Shown: piece by piece, positions 1-4,265 of the stretch
Position numbering within the stretch: position 1 is the stretch's first letter
Layout: each line of letters begins with the position of its first letter
Assembly: GCA_013696385.1 (NCBI GenBank)
Contig: JACCYR010000058.1
Location: 1 to 5,174, forward strand
Source of the DNA: Acidobacteriota bacterium
Lineage (GTDB): Bacteria; Acidobacteriota; Blastocatellia; Pyrinomonadales; Pyrinomonadaceae
DNA length: 5,174 nucleotides
Direction: 5' to 3'
Program-made: the position numbers and the translations under genes
Notes under the pieces: model-generated
Seen by the model: the letters and a program-made list of their open reading frames with translations, nothing else
Databases searched by the model: none
Told to the model about the DNA's origin: nothing

Positions 1-241
1 AATGCGTCCGGCTTTCCCAATTTACATTTCGTTGATCAATCAATTTCAAATACGCTTCGTGAATCAGCGCGGTGGTTTGCAATGTATGACCTTGCCGTTC
101 TTTTCGCAAAAAACTCGCGGCTTGCCGGTGTAGTTCGTCATAAACGAGCGGCAAAAGATTATCCAACGCTTCGGGCTTGCCGTCGCTCCATTCGCGCAGC
201 ATTTGCGTGATTTCTGATGCTTCTCGTTCGCGCCTGTTCAC
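1..241 (-). CDS. ECF-type RNA polymerase sigma factor, N-terminal part (runs off left edge)
   Basis: The minus strand reads 80 open codons from a GTG at 241 to the window edge. The product begins VNRREREASEITQMLREWSD and continues through LLPLVYDELHRQAASFLRKE, TLQTTALIHEAYLKLID and NVNWESRTH. This is the region-2 pattern of the ECF-type sigma family described by TIGR02999/PF07638: a helix with a P-L-V-Y-x-E-L-R/H motif, then the TLQTTALVHEAYLKL signature. It would bind core RNA polymerase and direct it to a subset of promoters; the DNA-binding region 4 lies outside the window. GTG is chosen because an in-frame TAA lies four codons upstream and no ATG or TTG intervenes. No Shine-Dalgarno sequence precedes it, but a strong promoter does, so a leaderless message is plausible. 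The family call is firm; target genes are unknown. Confidence 0.88.
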   Translation of the reverse strand, partial: MNRREREASEITQMLREWSDGKPEALDNLLPLVYDELHRQAASFLRKERQGHTLQTTALIHEAYLKLIDQRNVNWESRTH

Positions 242-249
242 TACTGAAC

Positions 250-277
250 ATTATAACCCTAAAAATTCGAAAATCAA
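250..277 (-). promoter_or_regulatory. Sigma-70-like promoter of the ECF sigma gene
   Basis: Read on the minus strand, TTGATT (277-272) is followed by a 16-bp spacer and a perfect TATAAT (255-250). Only 8 nt separate the -10 box from the GTG start at 241, so transcription would begin at or next to the start codon. An AT-rich inverted repeat AATTTT/AAAATT (276-281 and 285-290) overlaps the -35 box and could be an UP-like element or an operator; its role is not shown. Confidence 0.6.
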
Positions 278-331
278 TTTTATAAAAATTTTATTAGACG
301 AATTTGTTCCGTCTGTCGCGCTAATTAGTAG

Positions 332-347
332 AGGCTAAAAAAAGCCT
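332..347 (+). other. Small 5'-leader hairpin before the secreted-protein gene
   Basis: AGGCT (332-336) and AGCCT (343-347) can form a 5-bp stem around an AAAAAA loop, 28 nt before the ATG at 376. It has no following T-run, so it is not a terminator. It could be a minor mRNA 5' structure or chance. I found no convincing -10/-35 pair for this gene in 242-331. Confidence 0.25.
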
Positions 348-375
348 TAAATCAAAAAGAAATAAGGAGACAAAA

Positions 376-915
376 ATGAACACAAAAAATAAAAAACAAA
401 CATTCGTCATCGCTTTGGCGATGATACTTGCTCTGTCAATCGTGCCGACGATGGCTTTTGGTCAAATCAGAGCCGATAACCAAATATTGAACCTGCCCCA
501 AGTTGAACAAGGCAACGACTTAGTAGGCGTTTGGGAAGCAGTGAATGTACCTTCCGAAAATGATTGTGTAACCGGCGAGCCTATCGGTCCGTTAATCAAC
601 GTATCGTATACGTTTAATCAAGGTGGAACGATGTACGCAGAAGATACTCTTTCGATAGATCGGTATCGAACCACCGGTAGCGGCATTTGGAAACGCACTT
701 CGGGACGAAATTACACTTATCTCTTTTTCCATTATGCATTTGACCCGAACGGAACTTTTCTTTTTACCGTCAAGGGAAGGTCGAATTTAACGCTCAGTAG
801 AGACGGAAATTCACTCACTGAACGAGGCACGTTTCAACTTGTTGACCCGAGCGGCAACGTGGTCTATGCGGGCTGTTTCAACGGTACGTCGCACCGCCTT
901 CAATTCGACGAATAG
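376..915 (+). CDS. Small secreted protein, lipocalin-like beta-barrel candidate
   Basis: The 179-residue product starts at an ATG preceded by TAAGGAGA (AGGAG core 365-369, 6-nt spacing), so the start is well supported. Residues 1-29 form a signal peptide: a basic N-terminus (KNKK), a hydrophobic stretch around residues 9-28 and an A-F-G cleavage site before Q30. The mature part is about 150 residues and rich in alternating beta-type segments. It carries GVW at 51-53, TFNQGGTM at 79-86, GSGIW at 101-105, a DPNG turn at 123-126 and a DPSG turn at 157-160. The GxW near the start of the first strand and the repeated strand-turn pattern resemble lipocalin-like proteins. Only two mature cysteines exist, C64 and C167, and they could form a disulfide joining the two ends of the domain. 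No lipobox is present, so export to the periplasm or outside is expected rather than lipid anchoring. I do not recognise a specific named family, and ligand and function are unknown. The downstream region contains a decayed copy of its 3' end. Confidence 0.82.
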   Translation: MNTKNKKQTFVIALAMILALSIVPTMAFGQIRADNQILNLPQVEQGNDLVGVWEAVNVPSENDCVTGEPIGPLINVSYTFNQGGTMYAEDTLSIDRYRTTGSGIWKRTSGRNYTYLFFHYAFDPNGTFLFTVKGRSNLTLSRDGNSLTERGTFQLVDPSGNVVYAGCFNGTSHRLQFDE

Positions 916-923
916 GCAAGACA

Positions 924-977
924 AGCGTGAGTTAGACGTTTTGAGTTTGGACAACTTTTCTACGTCTAACTCACGCT
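924..977 (+). repeat. Perfect 16-bp inverted repeat just after the secreted-protein gene
   Basis: AGCGTGAGTTAGACGT (924-939) and its exact complement ACGTCTAACTCACGCT (962-977) flank a 22-nt loop, starting 8 nt after the stop codon. In RNA this is a long, stable hairpin. It is not followed by a T-run (CTGCAAATCC follows), so it is not a classical Rho-independent terminator. It may act as an mRNA 3'-stabilising structure or a Rho-linked end. A diverged second version occurs at 1212-1255. Confidence 0.85.
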
Positions 978-1101
978 CTGCAAATCCACCATTATCTGCT
1001 ACCTGCGAAAACCGCCGAACGTCCCCGGCATAGAACACGAAACAAAGTTGAACCACTAGCTATCACTACGAAAGATTAAGGGGCTTCGTTTTCTTGCCCG
1101 C
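978..1101. other. Intergenic stretch with no recognised feature
   Basis: Open frames reading through here on both strands have no start with a ribosome binding site and no recognisable protein motif. They simply extend from the inverted repeat or the neighbouring gene. I could not find sequence matching the middle or N-terminal part of the secreted-protein gene here, so if a full second copy once existed, this part has been lost or replaced. Confidence 0.5.
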
Positions 1102-1127
1102 GCTGGCTGGACACAAGTTCAGCCAGC
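1102..1127 (+). repeat. Short hairpin at the left boundary of the gene remnant
   Basis: GCTGGCTGGA (1102-1111) pairs with TTCAGCCAGC (1118-1127) over ten positions with one G-U pair, around a 6-nt loop CACAAG. No T-run follows. It lies immediately before the segment homologous to the end of the secreted-protein gene, so it may mark a rearrangement junction. Confidence 0.55.
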
Positions 1128-1201
1128 ACATCCTTGACCCGAACGGCAATTTGGTCTTTACGGACTGTGCCAACGAAACTGCGACGTACTTTACATTCTA
1201 G
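1118..1201 (+). pseudogene. Remnant of a second copy of the secreted-protein gene (C-terminal end only)
   Basis: In the frame ending at TAG (1199-1201) the sequence reads LDPNGNLVFTDCANETATYF, then TF and stop. This aligns with the end of the intact gene at 838-915, which reads LVDPSGNVVYAGCFNGT and onward. The DPxGN turn, the V-V/F step and the cysteine are kept. By hand, 844-884 and 1136-1176 share about 32 of 41 bases. Similarity continues past the stop codon into the 3' flank. The in-frame open stretch reaches back only to about 1052, where a TGA lies, and has no ATG with a ribosome binding site. There is also no signal peptide. It is therefore read as a leftover of a tandem duplication or recombination, not a functional gene. 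Confidence 0.72.
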
Positions 1202-1211
1202 GCAAACAAAC

Positions 1212-1255
1212 GTGAGTCAGATGTTTCAGATTTGAACAGCTTGTGTTTAACTCAT
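1212..1255 (+). repeat. Diverged second copy of the post-gene inverted repeat
   Basis: GTGAGTCAGATGT (1212-1224) can pair with GTGTTTAACTCAT (1243-1255) over 13 positions with one mismatch, using several G-U pairs in plus-strand RNA. It corresponds to the perfect repeat at 924-977. The left arm and its preceding flank (1199-1226) match 913-941 at about 25 of 28 aligned bases, with one gap. Unlike the first copy it runs straight into ATTTTT (1256-1261), so it may act as a weak terminator. Confidence 0.6.
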
Positions 1256-1266
1256 ATTTTTACAGT

Positions 1267-1307
1267 AAAAGTTCGGGCAGAGTTCAAGTGCTGTCCGAAT
1301 TTTAATT
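1267..1307. terminator. Bidirectional Rho-independent terminator-like hairpin between convergent genes
   Basis: TTCGGGCAG (1272-1280) pairs with CTGTCCGAA (1291-1299), nine positions with one G-U, around a 10-nt loop. A run of A precedes it (1267-1270) and TTTTAATT follows (1300-1307). On the plus strand it would end transcripts from the secreted-protein region. On the minus strand the same stem is followed by CTTTTAC and would end the ribH-nusB transcript, whose last gene stops at 1386. Confidence 0.72.
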
Positions 1308-1385
1308 AACAGAAATGAACCGGATAAAAATCATTCTTCTTATAATTACTTTCTATCTTTTTCATCCCTGTAAAATAAAAATGTG

Positions 1386-1868
1386 TTAATTCGATGAAGC
1401 GTGAGTTTTTTCGGCGAGATTTTCCCGGCTGTTTTCTTCAGATTTTTGGACTGGATTTTTTGCCAAATCGTGTTTTATCGCATCAAGAATGCCGTTGATA
1501 AATTGTGTGGCTTCAAAGGTGGAAAAGCGACGGGCAATTTCCAATGCTTCGTTGATAATGACTGTGTGCGGCGTGTCGGAAAAGAGAAATTCATAAACCG
1601 CCAGACGCAGAACATTGCGGTCAACAATCGCCATTCGCTCAATCCGCCAATGCTCGGCGCGAGTGCGGATTCTCTCGTCAATCGTTTCAATCTCGCGCAG
1701 CGTTCCGACAGTCAATCTATCGGCAAACTCGCGGGTCGGCTCGTCTAATGCCGAGTCGCTAAGTTCACTCCAATAGTTGCTTGTCAAAACACTTCCAAGC
1801 GTTTTGGCAACATCCGCCGCAAATAACATTTGCAAAGCACTTTCACGCGCTTTTCGCCGTGTTCCCAT
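1386..1868 (-). CDS. nusB: Transcription antitermination factor NusB
   Basis: The 160-residue protein matches NusB along most of its length. It begins with the conserved basic helix MGTRRKARESALQMLFAAD (RNA/NusE-binding region), continues with the W-x-x-E-R-M-A-I-V-D-R-N-V-L-R-L-A pattern at 74-90, and then has the HTVIINEALEIARRFST and F-I-N-G-I-L-D-A-I block at 101-131. NusB forms a heterodimer with NusE (ribosomal protein S10), binds boxA RNA and supports antitermination on rRNA operons. After residue 135 there is a polar, charged tail of about 25 residues ending KTHASSN, longer than in compact NusB proteins and probably disordered. The start fits the family N-terminus. An AAGGA lies just upstream (1871-1875) but only 2 nt from the ATG, so translation may depend on coupling to ribH, which stops 16 nt upstream. 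Confidence 0.96.
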   Translation of the reverse strand: MGTRRKARESALQMLFAADVAKTLGSVLTSNYWSELSDSALDEPTREFADRLTVGTLREIETIDERIRTRAEHWRIERMAIVDRNVLRLAVYEFLFSDTPHTVIINEALEIARRFSTFEATQFINGILDAIKHDLAKNPVQKSEENSRENLAEKTHASSN

Positions 1869-1884
1869 AATCCTTGCTAACTTT

Positions 1885-2406
1885 TCAAACGACGTGCGGA
1901 AAAGCCTTTTCCTTGCTTTTTGCAGTCTCTTTACCGCCGTCCATTGCTTTATATAAATTTACGAGTTCGACTGCCGACATCGCGGCTTCAAAACCCTTAT
2001 TTCCTGCTTTTACGCCTGTTCGATTAATTGCCTGCTCAAGCGTGTCCGCCGTTACAATGCCGAACAGAACAGGAACGCCAGTTTGGATTGAAACCTGCGA
2101 AATACCTTTTGCCGCTTCACCCGCAACGTATTCAAAATGCGGCGTTTCGCCGCGAATGATTGTTCCAATGCAGATTATCGCGTCAAATTCACCGCTTAAT
2201 GCGACCCTTTGCGCCGTCAAAGGCAGTTCAAACGAACCCGGAACTTTGAAAACCTCAACCGAATCTTCGTCCGCACCGAGTCTTTCGAGCGCGTCAATCG
2301 CGCCTTCAATCAATTTTGATGTCAAAAAATCATTCCACCGCGATGCAATAATCGCAAAGCGAAACCCGGCGGCGTTTAAGTTTCCTTGATGTTCTTTTGG
2401 CTGCAA
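1885..2406 (-). CDS. ribH: 6,7-dimethyl-8-ribityllumazine synthase (riboflavin synthase beta subunit)
   Basis: RibH condenses 5-amino-6-ribitylamino-uracil with 3,4-dihydroxy-2-butanone 4-phosphate, the penultimate step of riboflavin synthesis, as an icosahedral or pentameric cytosolic assembly. From a TTG start at 2406 the product is 173 residues. Visible motifs are ASRWN at 21-25 (aromatic W24 at the ribityl-pyrimidine site), FKVPGSFELP at 53-62, GTIIRGETPHFEYV at 81-94 with the expected catalytic His90, GVPVLFGIVTADT at 110-122 and QAINRTG with Arg129 in the phosphate-binding position. NKGFEAAMSAVEL (136-148) is also typical. TTG is preferred over the ATG at 2433 because AAGGAG (2414-2419) sits 7 nt before it and would lie inside the longer reading. 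The last 20 or so residues are a lysine-rich tail beyond the usual core. It sits directly upstream of nusB, a common bacterial arrangement. Confidence 0.95.
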   Translation of the reverse strand: MQPKEHQGNLNAAGFRFAIIASRWNDFLTSKLIEGAIDALERLGADEDSVEVFKVPGSFELPLTAQRVALSGEFDAIICIGTIIRGETPHFEYVAGEAAKGISQVSIQTGVPVLFGIVTADTLEQAINRTGVKAGNKGFEAAMSAVELVNLYKAMDGGKETAKSKEKAFPHVV

Positions 2407-2413
2407 AATTATT

Positions 2414-2419
2414 CTCCTT
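2414..2419 (-). promoter_or_regulatory. Ribosome binding site that sets the ribH start at a TTG codon
   Basis: On the minus strand, AAGGAG is 7 nt upstream of TTG (2406-2404). The longer ATG start at 2433 would add nine residues (MCLFGRRII) unlike RibH N-termini. I see no comparable ribosome binding site before it. Confidence 0.75.
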
Positions 2420-2447
2420 CCAAACAGGCACAAAATTACTACTGCTT

Positions 2448-2476
2448 AGTATAATGAACAAGAAACAAGGTTACAA
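2448..2476 (-). promoter_or_regulatory. Promoter candidate for ribH-nusB
   Basis: On the minus strand, TTGTAA (2476-2471) is followed by a 17-bp spacer and TATACT (2453-2448). The predicted transcription start would give a leader of roughly 35 nt before the ribH TTG, with the AAGGAG site inside it. The leader is too short for an FMN riboswitch, and I see no such structure. Confidence 0.5.
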
Positions 2477-2516
2477 GTTAAAATTAAAAATTAAATTTAG
2501 CTGAAAGAACATTTGC

Positions 2517-3110
2517 TTATTCGCCGTGAAAAACTGGTTGGCGTTTCTCCAAAAAAGCGCGGATGCCCACGCGCATATCGCGGCTCGCAAAAATCCGGCT
2601 GAAAAGTTCGGTTTCAAGTTTTAAGCCGTCTTCCAATGGCATTTCCAAACCTTGTATAACTGCTTGCAGACAAGCGCGAGTTGCCAACGGCGCGAGTTGT
2701 TTAATTTTTTCCGCCATTGCAAACGCTTCGTTTTCGACTTCTTCAATTGGAACGATGTTATTTATTAAACCGAGTTTTAACGCTTCGCGCGCGCTGATTT
2801 CCGTATTTTTTTCAGGCAAAATAAATTTCACCGCGCCGGAGGCAACGCACAAATGAGCGGCTTGGGCTATTTCAAAATTGACTTTTGACACGCTTTTTTT
2901 GAGTGCGATAATCACCGGCACGCGACAATTTCTTATCAGTTCAAGCAAACTTTTATCAATTTGCAAAACTTCTTCAAAATCATAAACCAAAACAACTGCG
3001 CGAATTGTTTTATTGGAACAAATTTCTCGAAAATTTTCATCGAAATTATCTGAAAAATCTGAGTAAATCGTCGCAATAAATTCGGATTCTTTAGTTTGTG
3101 TTTGTTTCAT
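2517..3110 (-). CDS. Shortened crotonase-fold (enoyl-CoA hydratase/isomerase-like) protein, probably catalytically impaired
   Basis: At 197 residues it is about 60 shorter than typical enoyl-CoA hydratases. Family features include IRAVVLV (36-42), VPVIIAL (64-70), the ISAREALKLGLINNIVP segment (105-121) and a C-terminus close to consensus: a helix pair around 124-152, then EDGLKLETELFSRIFASRDM and GIRAFLEKRQPVF. Aligned from memory to rat mitochondrial enoyl-CoA hydratase, E80 and E100 fall on the two catalytic glutamates (E144, E164), with the same 20-residue spacing. The oxyanion-hole GGG is replaced by KVN (76-78), the FCAGAD-type motif is absent, and about 29 residues between PE100 and ISA105 are missing. 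The frame is intact. The ATG overlaps the end of the upstream membrane-protein gene by 20 bp and has no clear ribosome binding site, pointing to translational coupling. Fold assignment is confident; true hydratase activity is doubtful, and a structural or CoA-binding role is possible. Confidence 0.85.
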   Translation of the reverse strand: MKQTQTKESEFIATIYSDFSDNFDENFREICSNKTIRAVVLVYDFEEVLQIDKSLLELIRNCRVPVIIALKKSVSKVNFEIAQAAHLCVASGAVKFILPEKNTEISAREALKLGLINNIVPIEEVENEAFAMAEKIKQLAPLATRACLQAVIQGLEMPLEDGLKLETELFSRIFASRDMRVGIRAFLEKRQPVFHGE

Positions 3111-4185
3111 CGGAATTATTTCTTATTTCGGTAATCTCTTTTAATGAAAGCCCGCGTTTAATAATCAGCATCAAGCCAATTGCCGTCCAAAATATAATTC
3201 TGCCTTTGCGGATAATCGCCAGAGTTACGCCGATGCTTGCGCCAATCGCCAAAGTTTCCGTCACAAATTGCGCTCCCGCTTCATCAACGCCGATGACAAA
3301 CGGCACGAATTTGAAAAATATCGTAATTATCCGGCTGATTGATTCAAGCAGAAATGCCGTGTAAAAACTCGGAATCATATTATTTAAGCGGTTTAAGATA
3401 AACCACGCTTCCAGAATTCCGAGCAAATGATAGGCAATCTGACACAAAATTATCGGCAAAAAACGGCGCGGATATTGACGGTAAAATCCGTAAATCAAGT
3501 TTTCAAACAAGCGAACCTGCGAGCGTCCGGTTTCTAAAAATCTGCGCCCGATTCCCTTTTCATACAACCATTGGCAAAACTCGCTGGCAAAATGCCACTG
3601 GCGGACAATTACAAAAATACCGAAAAAGATAAGCAAAAAAATTGCGCCAATCAAAACGTCAATTGTGATAATAAAACCTTCGGCAAGCGGAAAACTCCGC
3701 AAAAAGGCAGCCGCGCCAAAACAGATAAAAAGTCCTGTCGCAAACGAATAAAAAATATTTTCCGTCGCTACGGACGACAAACCGACGACCAAAGGAACGC
3801 GCTTTCTAACCGCAACCGCTTTTGTCGTGCCGCTTACTAAAATGCCGAGCGGAATCAAACTGCTCAACGCTTCGCCGATAATGACGGCGGGAAGCGTATC
3901 GCGCAAATCTAATTTATATGGTTCATAGACCGAAAGTTTCCAAGCCGTCGCGCGTGAAATAATTCGCACCAGATAAATTAGCAGGATAATCAAAAAACCG
4001 CCGAAACCAATTTTGGCAACGCCCGCGAGAATTTCCTGCAAACCAACCGAATAAACAAAATACGCAAACAAACCGATGCCTGAAAGCGTGAACAAAATCG
4101 CAATTATTTTTAAACGATTAAGATGTTTTTGATTGGAATTTGGAATTTGGAATTTGGAATTTGGAATTTCAGTTTGGGAATTCAC
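3091..4185 (-). CDS. Integral membrane protein, lysylphosphatidylglycerol synthase transmembrane family (PF03706-like)
   Basis: The 364-residue protein has a polar N-terminus of about 25 residues and then several hydrophobic segments, roughly at 26-47, 60-78, 98-118, 140-162, 171-195, 243-265, 275-298, 308-325 and 329-343. The stretch FVPFVIGVDEAGAQF (293-307), the glycine-rich helix after it and I-I-R-K-G-R (324-329) match the C-terminal signature of the family that includes the flippase-like half of MprF and many stand-alone UPF0104 proteins. The soluble lysyl-transferase domain of MprF is absent, so it is more likely a lipid-translocation or envelope protein of unknown substrate than an LPG synthase. 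The start is a GTG with AAAAGG 8 nt upstream; an in-frame TAA lies 13 codons earlier with no better start between. Residues 6-20 are encoded by a heptanucleotide tandem repeat and read as two near-identical 7-residue units (IPNSKFQ, IPNSNQK). The 3' end overlaps the crotonase-like gene. Confidence 0.87.
   Translation of the reverse strand: MNSQTEIPNSKFQIPNSNQKHLNRLKIIAILFTLSGIGLFAYFVYSVGLQEILAGVAKIGFGGFLIILLIYLVRIISRATAWKLSVYEPYKLDLRDTLPAVIIGEALSSLIPLGILVSGTTKAVAVRKRVPLVVGLSSVATENIFYSFATGLFICFGAAAFLRSFPLAEGFIITIDVLIGAIFLLIFFGIFVIVRQWHFASEFCQWLYEKGIGRRFLETGRSQVRLFENLIYGFYRQYPRRFLPIILCQIAYHLLGILEAWFILNRLNNMIPSFYTAFLLESISRIITIFFKFVPFVIGVDEAGAQFVTETLAIGASIGVTLAIIRKGRIIFWTAIGLMLIIKRGLSLKEITEIRNNSDETNTN
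4133..4167. repeat. Five perfect tandem copies of a heptanucleotide (TTGGAAT) inside a gene start
   Basis: TTGGAAT is repeated five times without error (4133-4139, 4140-4146, 4147-4153, 4154-4160, 4161-4167). An imperfect TTTGGGAATT follows at 4173-4182. On the minus strand this is ATTCCAA repeated and encodes residues 6-18 or so of the membrane protein. Because 7 is not a multiple of 3, gain or loss of one unit would shift the reading frame right after the GTG start. Confidence 0.95.
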
Positions 4186-4190
4186 TTGCT

Positions 4191-4220
4191 TTGCCTTTTC
4201 GCTTATGCGCCTATTATGAT
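4191..4220 (+). promoter_or_regulatory. Promoter candidate for the acyl-CoA dehydrogenase gene
   Basis: TTGCCT (4191-4196) and TATGAT (4215-4220) are separated by 18 bp on the plus strand, four and five matches to the sigma-70 consensus. The expected leader is about 40 nt and contains the AAGGA site at 4254-4258. It lies in the 80-bp divergent region shared with the membrane-protein gene. Confidence 0.4.
4194..4199 (-). promoter_or_regulatory. Ribosome binding site supporting the GTG start of the membrane-protein gene
   Basis: AAAAGG on the minus strand lies 8 nt before GTG (4185-4183). This places the start upstream of the heptamer repeat, so the repeat is translated. A weak -10 candidate CATAAT lies further upstream (RC of ATTATG, 4213-4218), without a convincing -35 box. 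Confidence 0.5.
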
Positions 4221-4265
4221 GTTATTTCATTTATTTTTTAAAAACAAAATCAAAAGGAAACAATC

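Noticed and set aside
931..970. GTTAGAC and GTCTAAC in the inverted repeat resemble the core sites of integron attC elements
   Set aside because: In attC the RYYYAAC box comes first and GTTRRRY last; here the order is reversed on both strands, and no integrase or cassette structure is present.
811..1056. Minus-strand open frame of 81 codons across the end of the secreted-protein gene, and a plus-strand 64-codon frame at 839-1033
   Set aside because: Both overlap the well supported gene and the inverted repeat, lack ribosome binding sites and show no protein motif; they are shadow frames.
1874..2389. Plus-strand open frame of 171 codons opposite ribH
   Set aside because: It is fully antisense to a clear lumazine synthase gene and has no family features of its own.
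2450..2455. Perfect TATAAT on the plus strand
   Set aside because: It has no suitable -35 box and points into minus-strand genes; it overlaps the better placed minus-strand -10 box of ribH.
2481..2497. AAATTAA repeated about two and a half times, similar in period to the heptamer repeat at 4133
   Set aside because: It is short, AT-only and easily explained by low complexity; it is not the same unit as TTGGAAT.
2434..2516. Possible terminator between the crotonase-like gene and ribH
   Set aside because: Only AT-rich weak pairing is visible and no GC stem with a T-run, so read-through into ribH cannot be excluded.
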